Source: Lachnospiraceae bacterium
GTDB lineage: Bacteria > Bacillota > Clostridia > Lachnospirales > Lachnospiraceae
DNA length: 64,000 nucleotides
Reading direction: 5' to 3'
NCBI GenBank assembly: GCA_902363555.1
Contig: CABJAM010000005.1
Location: 186,001 to 250,000, forward strand
How positions within the stretch are numbered: position 1 is the first letter of the stretch; every line of letters begins with the position of its first letter. The position numbers and the translations under genes were made by a program. Shown here one piece after another: positions 24,101 through 33,539 of this stretch. The notes below the pieces were generated by a model. The model saw only the letters and a list, made by a program, of their open reading frames with translations, did not search any database and was not told the DNA's origin.

Positions 24101-27055
24101 TTACTGTGCGTTTGCGCCGGCAGACGTCTCACAGGCGATCAACTGAGCTTTACCTTGCCGGGGCAGTTCAAAAGAGCTTCCCATAACCGTGGCATCATAA
24201 ACGGAATATTTATTTTTCCCTTTGGCTTTGGCACTATAAAGGGCCAGATCACTGCATTTAAACAATGTGTGGAAGTCCTTTCCATGCTCTGGATAAAAGG
24301 CAACGCCGATACTGCACGATACTCTGTGTGGGATATCGTTCAGCCGCAATGTCCGGTGAGAGGCCTCGATGATCATAGCCGCACGGTTCTCCACCACATC
24401 GATTTCCGGTATATCCTGCATAAACACAAGAAATTCATCCCCGCCGATACGGGATATGATATCACTGGCTCTGAAAAGCTTTTGCAACTCGTCAGCAAAA
24501 TCCTGGAGCACAGTATCGCCAAACATATGACCATATGTATCATTAATCATTTTAAAATTATCCATATCGATCATTAAAAGTGCGGCATTGGCATCACCGA
24601 TATTTTCCAACTGCTCCTCGATGAGCTTCTGGCTCATGTTCTTATTATAAAGCCGCGTCAGCCCGTCTCTTTGGGCCTCCTCCCTCAACATCTGGGAAGC
24701 CCGCTTTTCCTCGTCAATATCCATCAGCACGCCAACCGCCTTGTTGGCCTTGCCCGCATCGTCAAACTGAGCTGCCACACGGATTTTATACCAGCGGTAA
24801 CGGCCATTGGTGTCCGCAATACGAAATTCATATTCCGCGTAAGGTACTCCGGCAGCCAATTCCTTAAATAATTTTGATAATATGGACAGATCCCCCGGAT
24901 GTACATGGGAAATACGGGGAATATCCCGGCTGGCCGCCCTGCATATCGGCTCATATCCAAATTTCTTCTGCCAGTTTCCGGAATAGGTCACCTCATCGCT
25001 GGCAATATCCCACTCAAATATAATATCATTGGACTGCTCCATAATGATTCGATGGCGTTCCAGAGACTGCCGCAGCGCCTCCTGAGCCTTCTTTGACTGA
25101 GTAATGTCCACAAGTATGCACAAAAAGTAATCGCCGCCGTCCGGCTCTGTGATCAGCCAGCCCTTGTCAAGAACCCATATACAGTGACCGTCCTTTGCAC
25201 ACAGCCGGTATTCCAGCTCCACATAATTACCAGCATTGAGCTGCTCCCGCACCTGACTGGCCACAACGCCCCGGTCCGCCGGATGGATCAGTTCAATATA
25301 ATGCCGTTTAAACTGTTCTTCGATCTCATTCTCCGTATATCCAAGCAGGTTTAAAAGTCTCTTATTAATATGCAGGAAGGTAAACCATTTATCATTTCTG
25401 CACGTCTGAATCCCGTCCAGAAGATTATCCAGTATAAAGCTGTACCTGGACATATTAATACTATCGTCCGCCCAAATATTTTCAGCCAGAGCACCGGACC
25501 GGCCATCCAGCGCCTTATCTGCGGGTTCTAAATGAACTGCCGTTTCGGACACAGCTTCCGGTTTCCAGATAAGCATGGCCCGGCGCCGTTTCGGATTATC
25601 TGTATTTACCCGCATCAGCGTCACCTGGCACCACTGATAGCCGCCATTAGCCCGTTGATATACACGATATCGCATATTCTGCCGGGTCCGTCCGTCATCA
25701 AAAAATTTCAAAATCCCATCTCCGGCCAGATCCATCAGCGCCTGTCGATCGTCCGGGTGGACAGCGCCCAAAATAAACTTATTCATGGAATCCTCAAAGC
25801 TTGTGCCGGCCCTGAGCAGCTCAAAATCCGGGCTGGACAAATAGATCACATGATAAAAGCCTTTATTGAAATCTACCTCCACCACCGTGGCGTCCGTGTA
25901 CTGCAATAAAGTAAAATACTTCTGCTGCCCCATTTCAAGCGTATCATCCGGATTAAAAGCTCCGGTTTTACGCGGCATGGACATCGTCTGAGGCTGAGCC
26001 ATGCCATCGGCATAATCCCGGGTCAACTGGGCAAACATCTCCCGCACATTTTTAAAGCATTCCAGAAGTCTGGGGGAAAACGAGCCGCACTCGCCGTTTA
26101 AAATCATATTATAGGCCTGCGGCGACGGGATGGCTTTTTTATAAACGCGGTCATTGGTCAATGCATCATAGCAGTCGGCGATTCCCACGACCTGAGCACA
26201 GATAGGTATACTGTCGCCCTTAAGCCCGTCCGGATAGCCGCGGCCATCCCACCGCTCATGGTGGTAACGGCAGATATTGTAGGCATACTGCAAATATTCC
26301 CGGTCACCCATGCGGTCCATACTGGCCAGCATTTCGCAGCCCTTTGTCGTATGCTGCTTCATAATATCAAATTCTTCCGGAGTCAGCCGGCCCGGTTTAT
26401 TTAATATATTATCAGGTATCGCAATTTTTCCGATATCGTGCATGGATGATGCACTGGCGATCACCTCAATCCGGTGTTCATCCAGCCCAAATTCCGGATA
26501 GCATTTGGCAATATCCCGTAGCAGCACCTCCGTAAACAGACGTATGCGGTGGATGTGCTGGCCGGTTTCCATGCTCCGGTACTCAATAATGGAAGAAAGC
26601 GCATCGATCATAACGGCGCTGGATTCGCGTATTTTAGCAGCCTGCTCCTCAATGAGCTCCTGCTGGTTAAGGCGGCGCAGACTCAGCTCCACCACATTTT
26701 GTACTCTGCGGTGGACCACATGGGGCTCAAAGGGCTTCATAATAATATCGGAAGCACCCAGATCAAAGGCCTTCACTTCATTTTCAGCCGAATCCTCGGC
26801 CGTAATAACGATCACAGGAAATTCCGCAAAAAGATTGGCCGCATCCATTTCCTCCATCACCTGATAACCATCCATGACCGGCATGACCAGATCGAGAAGT
26901 ATGGCCACGATCGTTTCGTGATACTGCCGGGCCAGAACCATGGCCTGCTCCCCATTGACGGCCTCCAATATATTAAATTCGCTTTCAAATACATTTCGCA
27001 GGATAACCCGGTTCAACTCCTGATCATCCACAATCAGAATCGTATCTCTTTTCAT
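24101..27055 (-). CDS. Response regulator with HD-GYP, PAS and GGDEF domains
   Basis: A 984-residue soluble signalling protein. Residues 1-125: receiver domain with phospho-acceptor Asp 55 in LLDLVMP. Residues 150-330: HD-GYP phosphodiesterase with HD 206-207 and HHERWDGRGYPDG at 265-277. About 370-790: three PAS-like segments. About 810-965: diguanylate cyclase with RIGGDEFLVFM. It may therefore both make and break cyclic di-GMP, a combination that usually means one domain dominates or is regulatory; both motif sets look intact. Its start overlaps the hybrid kinase stop by 4 nt (ATGA), so that kinase is the likely phosphodonor. Confidence 0.92.
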   Translation of the reverse strand: MKRDTILIVDDQELNRVILRNVFESEFNILEAVNGEQAMVLARQYHETIVAILLDLVMPVMDGYQVMEEMDAANLFAEFPVIVITAEDSAENEVKAFDLGASDIIMKPFEPHVVHRRVQNVVELSLRRLNQQELIEEQAAKIRESSAVMIDALSSIIEYRSMETGQHIHRIRLFTEVLLRDIAKCYPEFGLDEHRIEVIASASSMHDIGKIAIPDNILNKPGRLTPEEFDIMKQHTTKGCEMLASMDRMGDREYLQYAYNICRYHHERWDGRGYPDGLKGDSIPICAQVVGIADCYDALTNDRVYKKAIPSPQAYNMILNGECGSFSPRLLECFKNVREMFAQLTRDYADGMAQPQTMSMPRKTGAFNPDDTLEMGQQKYFTLLQYTDATVVEVDFNKGFYHVIYLSSPDFELLRAGTSFEDSMNKFILGAVHPDDRQALMDLAGDGILKFFDDGRTRQNMRYRVYQRANGGYQWCQVTLMRVNTDNPKRRRAMLIWKPEAVSETAVHLEPADKALDGRSGALAENIWADDSINMSRYSFILDNLLDGIQTCRNDKWFTFLHINKRLLNLLGYTENEIEEQFKRHYIELIHPADRGVVASQVREQLNAGNYVELEYRLCAKDGHCIWVLDKGWLITEPDGGDYFLCILVDITQSKKAQEALRQSLERHRIIMEQSNDIIFEWDIASDEVTYSGNWQKKFGYEPICRAASRDIPRISHVHPGDLSILSKLFKELAAGVPYAEYEFRIADTNGRYRWYKIRVAAQFDDAGKANKAVGVLMDIDEEKRASQMLREEAQRDGLTRLYNKNMSQKLIEEQLENIGDANAALLMIDMDNFKMINDTYGHMFGDTVLQDFADELQKLFRASDIISRIGGDEFLVFMQDIPEIDVVENRAAMIIEASHRTLRLNDIPHRVSCSIGVAFYPEHGKDFHTLFKCSDLALYSAKAKGKNKYSVYDATVMGSSFELPRQGKAQLIACETSAGANAQ

Positions 27056-29913
27056 AGTTCCTCCCTCTTAGCCATGGCCGTTCGTATCGTATCCAGCAGC
27101 AGTGCAAAATCCACCGGCTTGGGCACAAAGCCATCCATTCCCGCCGCTTCGGCCGCCTCCGTATCTTCCCTGAAGGAATTGGCCGTCATGGCGATAATGG
27201 GGATACGTTTACCATCTTCATGGCTGCTCCTGCGTATTTCCTCCGTCGCTTCCAGCCCGTTCTTTTCCGGCATCCGGATATCCATGAGGATACACCCAAA
27301 TTCCCCGGGGGAACTTTCAGTGAAACGATCGACCGCAGCCTGGCCGTTTTCCACCCAGGTCACCAGGGCTCCCTGATTTTTAAGGAGATCCATGGCAATT
27401 TCCGCATTGAGTTCATTATCCTCAGCAAGTAAAATATGTATGCCATCCAGACGGATGAGGGAACGGCCTTCATCGATGCCCGTTTCAGGCTCGATCGTCG
27501 TATTCGGCTCCACAGCCTTTTTAAACGACGCCGTAAAATAAAACCGTGATCCCTTTCCTGGCACGCTCTCCAGCTTTAACTCTCCCCCCATAAGGCGGAC
27601 AATACTGTCACTGATCGCCAGCCCCAGGCCTGTGCCCTCACTTTTGGAATAATTTGATCCAACCTGCTCAAATGCGCCAAATACGCGTTGCTGATCGGCA
27701 TCTTCTATACCGACGCCTGTATCAGACACAGAAAACTTATAGGCAGCAGCTTCCGGTGTCTCACTCTCTAAAATGACATCTAAAGACACACTGCCGCCTG
27801 CCGGCGTGAACTTAAAGGCATTGGATAAAAGATTGACCAGTACCTGCCGCAATCGCACGCCATCGCCAAAAAGCCAGTTCCATCCGGTATCATAGCTGCA
27901 TGAAAATTCTACATTTTTCTGGAGCGCCTGTATGCGCATCATATCTTCAATTTCGCCAAGCATCCGTTCTATGGAAAAATTTTCCGACGACAGCTCCATC
28001 TTTCCGTTGTCGATCCGGGACATATCCAGTATATCATTGATCAGCGACAGCAAATACCGGGAGGACACCTGGATTTTATTCAGCCGTTCCCGCACCTTTG
28101 GCGGTGTATCGTCACAATCGACGGCCAGATCCGCCAGACCTACGATGGCATTCATAGGCGTTCGTATTTCATGGCTCATCCGCGACAAAAAGTCGCCCTT
28201 TGCCCGGCTTTTAGCCTCCGCCTTTTCAAGGTCGGCCCTTATCAGAGAGTTTTTCAGGCGGGCCCGGGCAGCCAAAAGCACAAAAGCTACGAGCATGAGC
28301 AAAATGATTGCAAAAATCCCCACAAAGGTCAGCGGATTGGCATAGACCATATCGGCCAGGGTCATACTCGTTGTGCCAATAGATACGATATTTGTGTCCA
28401 CAATGGTGTTTTTTTGTTCATCGGAAATACTGTTTATCGCCTTATTGAGAACTGTTAAGAGCTCCGGTACGGCCGGGCGGGCTACGGCAAAGCTGATGTT
28501 CGTATAATCGTTGGCCAGATACACCGGCACGATATTGCTGAAATGATGCCTTTGTATCTCTGGCTCTATGGAGGTCGCCAGTGCATACATAAAGTCCACT
28601 TCTCCGCGGTCCACAGCTTTCAGGCCGTCCACGAGACTGTCAAACGTCTCAATCTGACCGGCATTGATTTCCGACGGCAGTGACCAGCCATTAATTATCG
28701 CCCCCACAAGATCCGCTCCGGGATAACTGACCGACTTATTTTTAACAACCGTACTGTTCATACTTAAGTAAGGCTTGGACAATGCCAGTCCGTGGGATAC
28801 AGACATGCTTTCGCTGCCCATATAACTGCCCACAAGATCCGCGGTACCGTTTTGTACCAGCTCAATGGCCTGTGCATAAGTGTCTGTATAAATATATTCA
28901 AACTCCAGACCGGTCACATTACTGATTTCCATGAGAAGATCCGGAACGATGCCATTATGGAGCTCTGCATCGTTATCCAGACAGAAAAACGGATGCCAGT
29001 CCTGGATCGTAGCCACTTTCAATGTTTTTTTCTGCGCGATATAAGCCAGCTCCTCATCCCGAAACATGAGCTGCTGAGTGGCAAAATCCGAATAGTTGAT
29101 CTGGTAATGCTCCTCTTCAAAATTTGGATCGGCGTCCAGTATCTTTTCCAGAGCCATATTCAAACCGTTCAGTACCTCATCATTTCCCACAGTCGTCACA
29201 ATATAATAAGGCTGCGCATCAAAGGATACAATAACCTTAAAACCATCCACACTGTCCGTATCATTTCCAAGCAGCAAATCTACCTCGCCATTTTTCAGAT
29301 GCTCATATAAATTACCATCCTTAGTATCATCAACCGTATAATACTTAAACTGGCATTGAATACCATTATCCTCAAGGAACTCCTCCAGATAGACGATTTT
29401 TTCCTTAGCTCTATCATAGACGCCAATGGTTGCACCGTTAAGACTTTTAAGGTCATAGCTTTTAAAACGGGTATCCTCCTCCCGGAATAGCAGTGTTGCT
29501 TTACTATGTCCACTGCTGTAATTCGGGTAGGCAAAATACTTTTCAAAATCCTCCGAATAGAAGGTGCCTCCCATAAGATCGTATTTGCCCTCAAGAAAAC
29601 CTTCGATCATTTCATCCGGCGATATGTCAATATATTCATATGTCCAATTCGTATATTTTGCGATTTCATTCAGATAATCTACCAGCATCCCGTAACGGTT
29701 GCCATATGCATCGATTTCAGAAAAGCCCACGGTCTGCGTCACAGGCACACGGAGCACCTTGGAAGGCGGCTCATCCTCATCCTGTGCAGCCGCATATGCC
29801 ATGCCGGCCGGCAGTATTAATATGAATAAAAGAAGCAGCGTCAACGCTATCCCCAGGCGACTGCCCCTCCGATTTCCCGTTAAACCACTGCTTGTATGTG
29901 TATTTTTACGCAT
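27052..29913 (-). CDS. Hybrid histidine kinase with two solute-binding sensor domains
   Basis: A 953-residue membrane kinase. Residues 19-42 form a signal/transmembrane segment. About 52-270 and 290-515 are two consecutive SBP_bac_3 (amino-acid-binding-like) domains outside the cell. A second transmembrane helix is at about 525-550. Then come HisKA (SHEIRTPMNAIVGLADLA), HATPase_c (GDGVRLRQVLVNLLSNAFKF; GTGLGLAIS) and a C-terminal receiver (CILMDIRMPEKNG). The architecture resembles BvgS/EvgS-type sensors. It is followed at once by the HD-GYP/GGDEF regulator, suggesting an extracellular small-molecule signal feeding cyclic di-GMP. The ligand is unknown. Confidence 0.93.
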   Translation of the reverse strand: MRKNTHTSSGLTGNRRGSRLGIALTLLLLFILILPAGMAYAAAQDEDEPPSKVLRVPVTQTVGFSEIDAYGNRYGMLVDYLNEIAKYTNWTYEYIDISPDEMIEGFLEGKYDLMGGTFYSEDFEKYFAYPNYSSGHSKATLLFREEDTRFKSYDLKSLNGATIGVYDRAKEKIVYLEEFLEDNGIQCQFKYYTVDDTKDGNLYEHLKNGEVDLLLGNDTDSVDGFKVIVSFDAQPYYIVTTVGNDEVLNGLNMALEKILDADPNFEEEHYQINYSDFATQQLMFRDEELAYIAQKKTLKVATIQDWHPFFCLDNDAELHNGIVPDLLMEISNVTGLEFEYIYTDTYAQAIELVQNGTADLVGSYMGSESMSVSHGLALSKPYLSMNSTVVKNKSVSYPGADLVGAIINGWSLPSEINAGQIETFDSLVDGLKAVDRGEVDFMYALATSIEPEIQRHHFSNIVPVYLANDYTNISFAVARPAVPELLTVLNKAINSISDEQKNTIVDTNIVSIGTTSMTLADMVYANPLTFVGIFAIILLMLVAFVLLAARARLKNSLIRADLEKAEAKSRAKGDFLSRMSHEIRTPMNAIVGLADLAVDCDDTPPKVRERLNKIQVSSRYLLSLINDILDMSRIDNGKMELSSENFSIERMLGEIEDMMRIQALQKNVEFSCSYDTGWNWLFGDGVRLRQVLVNLLSNAFKFTPAGGSVSLDVILESETPEAAAYKFSVSDTGVGIEDADQQRVFGAFEQVGSNYSKSEGTGLGLAISDSIVRLMGGELKLESVPGKGSRFYFTASFKKAVEPNTTIEPETGIDEGRSLIRLDGIHILLAEDNELNAEIAMDLLKNQGALVTWVENGQAAVDRFTESSPGEFGCILMDIRMPEKNGLEATEEIRRSSHEDGKRIPIIAMTANSFREDTEAAEAAGMDGFVPKPVDFALLLDTIRTAMAKREEL

Positions 29914-30275
29914 AAATTCCCCCTGCTGAACCTGATTTTGATATTACTTTTGATCTGCCGGCGTTTACATCCGGCAATAAATGAAACTGTCCGTGAAAAT
30001 AATTAAGTATAGTTATAATAATACCATCTTTATTCCACAAAATCAACAACAGATGCACAAGCACGACCGCCATTCAATGCATTCGCAACAGTTCTTGAGA
30101 TGAACCGTTACTGCATATCACTGCTTTGCGCAGACATCGTGGCGTCGCTGCGGAGGATTGCGGCAGGTCGCTGCGAAGGATTGCGGCGGCTCGCAGCAAA
30201 AGCGAGCCAGCCCCCTGACGGCTCGCAGCTTTACGCGCCCCGCTTCCCGCCGCTGAGGCTGGCCATGGAGCGCAA
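29914..30275. other. Intergenic region with repeats
   Basis: No credible gene. It holds the leader of the hybrid kinase, a GTAAC-type element (30085-30111) and a GC-rich stretch (30119-30250) with two near-identical tandem units of about 22 bp containing GCGGCAGGTCGCTGCG-like sequence. Short frames here are low-complexity Ala/Arg translations of that repeat. Confidence 0.6.
30085..30111. repeat. GTAAC-type hairpin element, copy 5
   Basis: GCAACAGTTC and GAACCGTTAC arms around TTGAGAT. It is a slightly diverged member of the family. Confidence 0.5.
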
Positions 30276-30310
30276 ACAAAAAGGCCCGACATCTTTTCTG
30301 ATATCGGGCC
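30276..30310 (-). terminator. dapA terminator
   Basis: GGCCCGATATC / GATGTCGGGCC stem with a 6-nt loop, then TTTTTGTTTG on the minus strand. Confidence 0.85.
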
Positions 30311-30385
30311 AATAACCATTTTATATGAGAGCGTTATTAATAACGATGTTATTGAAATTTCCTGGGAAGCGCAGCCTCCGGAAGC

Positions 30386-31276
30386 TTATGCCAGTGACAG
30401 TCCGAAAGCCTTCATGGCCTCCGCCAGCTTCTTTGCGTTTGCTTCCTCCATCGTCGTCAGCGGCAGTCTCAACTGGCCTACGTCCTTGCCCATGAGGTTC
30501 ATCGCCATCTTCACCGGAATTGGGTTTACCTCGCTAAACAGAGCGTCGATGAGAGGGATTGCCCGAAGCTGCATGGCGCGGCTCTTAGCCACGTCGCCTT
30601 CCATAAAGCTCGCCACAATATCATGGGTGTATTTGGGAGCCACGTTGGAGAGCACGGAGATCACGCCGATACCGCCAAGGGAAAGTAATGGCACGATCTG
30701 GTCGTCATTGCCGGAATACAGATCGATACAGCCCTCAGCCAGGCTCATCAGCTTGGCAACCTGCGCGATACTTCCGGAAGCTTCCTTGATCGCCACAACG
30801 TTGTCACAGGTCTTTGCCAGAGTTACGGCAGTTTCCGGAGCAATATTAACGCCGGTGCGGCTCTGCACATTATAAAGGATCAATGGGAGATCCGTATTTT
30901 TGGCAATTTCCGAATAGTGGGCGATCAGCCCCTTCTGGGTAGCCTTATTATAATAGGGAGAAACAAGCAGCGCGCCGTCTGCTCCGGCGTTCTGTGCCTC
31001 CTTTGTCAGGTAGACAGCCGTCTGAGTATCGTTGGAACCCGTTCCTGCAATGACAGGTACTCTCTTTTTGGCTGCCGATACAGCGACCTTGATACATTCC
31101 ACATGCTCGGGCTCCGATAAGGTGGACGATTCGCCGGTCGTTCCGCATATGATAATAGCGTCTGTGTTATTTACAATCTGCTCGTCGATCAATTGCTCCA
31201 GTCTTTCAAAATTCACTTTTCCGTCTGCATACATTGGTGTGATGATAGCCACACCGGCACCTTTAAAAATTGCCAT
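30386..31276 (-). CDS. dapA: 4-Hydroxy-tetrahydrodipicolinate synthase
   Basis: Condenses pyruvate and aspartate semialdehyde, the first step of the lysine/diaminopimelate branch. The 296-residue protein has GTTGESSTL, YYNKATQKGLIAHY, LYNVQSRTGVN and AIKEASGSI with the Schiff-base Lys. The frame extends 63 codons upstream, but those codons translate a dispersed repeat; ATG 31276 with AAGGAGG is the real start. A lysine riboswitch and terminator lie upstream, with two copies of the repeat inserted between the terminator and the gene. Confidence 0.97.
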   Translation of the reverse strand: MAIFKGAGVAIITPMYADGKVNFERLEQLIDEQIVNNTDAIIICGTTGESSTLSEPEHVECIKVAVSAAKKRVPVIAGTGSNDTQTAVYLTKEAQNAGADGALLVSPYYNKATQKGLIAHYSEIAKNTDLPLILYNVQSRTGVNIAPETAVTLAKTCDNVVAIKEASGSIAQVAKLMSLAEGCIDLYSGNDDQIVPLLSLGGIGVISVLSNVAPKYTHDIVASFMEGDVAKSRAMQLRAIPLIDALFSEVNPIPVKMAMNLMGKDVGQLRLPLTTMEEANAKKLAEAMKAFGLSLA

Positions 31277-31305
31277 AAATGTTTCCTCCTTAAAATTAGC
31301 TTCGC

Positions 31306-31384
31306 GCACCCGTCTCCGCTGCGCTGCTGCTCGTTGCATTCGCCGAAAGGGTGAGCAAGCTCCCCTTTGCTGCTCATTACTTCT
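31306..31384. repeat. Dispersed CACCCGTCTCCGC element, copy 2
   Basis: Begins GCACCCGTCTCCGCTGCGC and ends with GCTGCTCATTACTT. It is a shortened and diverged copy, in the dapA leader 30 nt upstream of the start. Confidence 0.7.
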
Positions 31385-31385
31385 T

Positions 31386-31472
31386 GCACCTGTCTCCGCT
31401 TCGCTTCGACAGGTCGCGGCAGTCGCCACAAAGGTGAGCAAGCTCCCCTTTGTGGCTCGTTGCATACGCGCA
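31386..31472. repeat. Dispersed CACCCGTCTCCGC element, copy 3
   Basis: Begins GCACCTGTCTCCGCTTCGC. It contains the hairpin GCCACAAAGG / CCTTTGTGGC with an inner GAGC-AA-GCTC, and ACCTGTC / GACAGGT. Relative to copy 1, both arms change together. Confidence 0.75.
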
Positions 31473-31500
31473 AAAAAAGAGGTCGGTAGATGCCGACCCC
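31471..31500 (-). terminator. Lysine riboswitch expression-platform terminator
   Basis: GGTCGG / CCGACC stem with a 6-nt loop, then CTTTTTTTG. It follows the L-box aptamer and should stop transcription before dapA when lysine is bound. Confidence 0.85.
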
Positions 31501-31551
31501 AAAAATTCTATACGCACTCTATGGATAGCCATGAATGTCTTCAAATTCTTT

Positions 31552-31714
31552 AAGCAGCACTCCATCTTTCGATGACAGTCATACAGCTCTTAACTGTATG
31601 CCCAGAAATATATACGTCAGGATATATAAATCTTCGGCATCGTACCCTTTCATGCCGGATCGTCTATGCCTGCCATATCCTCAGCATTACTGATGTAAAA
31701 TGCGCCTCTACTAT
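31552..31714 (-). promoter_or_regulatory. Lysine riboswitch (L-box)
   Basis: In order on the minus strand I see AGTAGAGGCGC, a variable stem, GATGCCGAAGA, TTTCTGGGC, TGACTGTCAT and GGAGTGCTGC. These are the conserved blocks of the lysine aptamer, with the correct order and spacing. It lies upstream of dapA, its usual target, and is followed by an intrinsic terminator. Confidence 0.93.
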
Positions 31715-31787
31715 AAGTTAGATTATCACTTTTTCTATAAACTGTCAATACCGTATCCCACGTCCTGACACGCATTCTTAAAATATC

Positions 31788-32306
31788 CTAAAAATTGCGC
31801 TCCTCCATACCACTTGGAGCAATCTTTATGATATCCAGCCGGGATATGTAATCCGCGTACGACATGAGTGTATCCGGCAGATTTCTTCCGGTGAGTATCA
31901 TTTCCACGGAATCCGGCTTTAGCTCCATCAGGGTGATCACATCCTGCACATCGATGATCCCAAGATCCACAAGGCCAAGAATCTCATCCAGCACTAAAAC
32001 ATCGCATTCCCCAATGGTCAGAACCTTTCTTACAAAGTTCAGTCCATTTTTAATGTTGGCATTCTCATCTTCCTGTATATCCGCAGGCAGATCCTCATAA
32101 TAGCCCTCCGCTTTTTCAAAACGGAACACCTTTAATTCCGGCTCCAGCCGCTTGAAATATTCCAGGCGTCCATTGAGCTTGCCTTTTAAAAACTGTACAA
32201 CAAAGACTTCCTTACCTTCGCTGGCACATACGAGTGCCCGGCCAAGAGAAGCTGTTGATTTTCCCTTGCCTTCACCAAAATAAATTTTGATCAATCCTTT
32301 ATCCAC
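31788..32306 (-). CDS. cobO: Corrinoid adenosyltransferase (CobO/BtuR type)
   Basis: A 172-residue cytosolic enzyme transferring adenosyl from ATP to cobalamin or cobinamide. It has an N-terminal P-loop GEGKGKST, the Walker-B-like VLVLDEILGLVDLG and the family motif LTGRNLPDTLMSYADYISRL. It stands alone rather than in a cobalamin operon, suggesting corrinoid salvage. No cobalamin riboswitch is visible upstream. Confidence 0.92.
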   Translation of the reverse strand: MDKGLIKIYFGEGKGKSTASLGRALVCASEGKEVFVVQFLKGKLNGRLEYFKRLEPELKVFRFEKAEGYYEDLPADIQEDENANIKNGLNFVRKVLTIGECDVLVLDEILGLVDLGIIDVQDVITLMELKPDSVEMILTGRNLPDTLMSYADYISRLDIIKIAPSGMEERNF

Positions 32307-32464
32307 TTCTTCACCTCGACAGGCGATTGCCTGTTTATCATTTGTATCCGATATTTATAGGTAATATCACATGTTACTCAAAAGGTCAATGGTTATTTTT
32401 ACAATGTTACTGAATTTTAAAACGCAGTTCATTGAATTGTAAAATATTTATCATTCACAGGACT

Positions 32465-33094
32465 TTAATTGTCCACACACTCAATTTTACTTACAGATAT
32501 TTCATATGCCGTACGCTTCTCCACCGTATCCGTATCCACTTTTTTCTGATAAGTACGGCTCTGTATACGGCCCCACAGATGAATATGCTCTCCCACCTGG
32601 AATTTGCCTGCAAAACGGGCATTCCGGCCCCAACAAATGCAAGGCAGGTAGTCGGATTTTCCATATGGACGGTTGACAGCCAGCAAAAGATCGGCAATCT
32701 CCCGGCCGAGCGGCGTCATACGGTACACCGGCTGCTTGCAGATGAAGCCGTTGAGATACACACTGTTGGGCTTTGTGCACTCCACATCATCCTCAAGGAC
32801 GTCAAATTCCCGGACAAATACGGAAAGGATCAGACGGTTATGGCCTTCCTCATGTTTATTGTACGATCGAAACTGCCCCTTGGCCTCCACGGTCTTACCT
32901 ATGTAGCTTTGTGAAATGTCCACCAGCCGTTCGGAAATCATAAGTGGTATCCGGTCCGCCATACTGCTGAGCCGGTTGACGACGATCTCCAGCATGTAAA
33001 AGCCCTCCCCGAAGACCTCGTGACTGTATGTGAATTCCGAATCCACAACCCCTGTTACACTCACCTGATTATTTTCCAGCACCTTATCTGCCAT
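32465..33094 (-). CDS. SSB-like protein with two OB-fold regions
   Basis: A 209-residue protein. Residues 8-85 form a first OB-like region (NNQVSVTGVV...YSHEVFGEGFY). The second (about 108-205) is an SSB-type OB fold: NGFICKQPVYRMTPLGREIADLLLAVNR then SDYLPCICWGRNARFA and GRIQSRTY. It lacks the acidic C-terminal tail (DDDIPF-like) of canonical SSB, so it is a paralogue rather than the main SSB. The frame extends to 33148, but ATG 33094 has AAGGGG upstream. It is monocistronic. Confidence 0.85.
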   Translation of the reverse strand: MADKVLENNQVSVTGVVDSEFTYSHEVFGEGFYMLEIVVNRLSSMADRIPLMISERLVDISQSYIGKTVEAKGQFRSYNKHEEGHNRLILSVFVREFDVLEDDVECTKPNSVYLNGFICKQPVYRMTPLGREIADLLLAVNRPYGKSDYLPCICWGRNARFAGKFQVGEHIHLWGRIQSRTYQKKVDTDTVEKRTAYEISVSKIECVDN

Positions 33095-33539
33095 CGCTTT
33101 TGTTCCCCTTTCTGATTTTGAAAATATTTTGTATTTCTCGCCTGGCATAAATACAATTATGGATACAAATTATATTTATTCACCGTTCCTCTGTTTTAGA
33201 ACCTAACATTAGCATAGAAAAATAATTTCAGAAATTATCAAAAATCGACGGTATTTTACAGACCTCGGCAATGCACTCAATGGCCCGGGGGAATTACAAA
33301 CCGGCATTTCCTGCCCCTGTCTGTTCCTGTCATTAATTTTCTGGGCGAATAGTCGCCTTTTTTGTAAGCAATGGAAACTTTTGCTGTGTTAATCGCTGAA
33401 ATTTCCACGTTCAGCTATAAAATGCCTTGAAAAAATCGGTTGATGTGATAAAATATTAAAGTTATGACTAAGATTTGCAATGAACGGGTGCGCATGGTTT
33501 CTTTAATAATGCGCCCGTTAGAAGGAAGGACAAAAATAT
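33095..33539. other. Divergent intergenic region with typA promoter and hairpin
   Basis: No ORF of interest. It contains the typA promoter (33427-33454) and, next to the typA ribosome site, a hairpin AACGGGTGCGCAT / ATGCGCCCGTT at 33483-33519 with no U-tract, which could influence typA translation. I see nothing else. Confidence 0.6.
33427..33454 (+). promoter_or_regulatory. typA promoter
   Basis: TTGAAA (33427-33432), a 16-nt spacer and extended -10 TGATAAAAT ending at 33454. Confidence 0.6.

Noticed and set aside
30074..30319. Three overlapping 64-81 residue frames
   Set aside because: They are Ala/Arg/Cys-rich translations of GC-rich tandem repeats with no ribosome sites.
31277..31465. 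N-terminal extension of DapA by 63 residues
   Set aside because: It translates the dispersed repeat copies; a strong ribosome site and the conserved start are at 31276.
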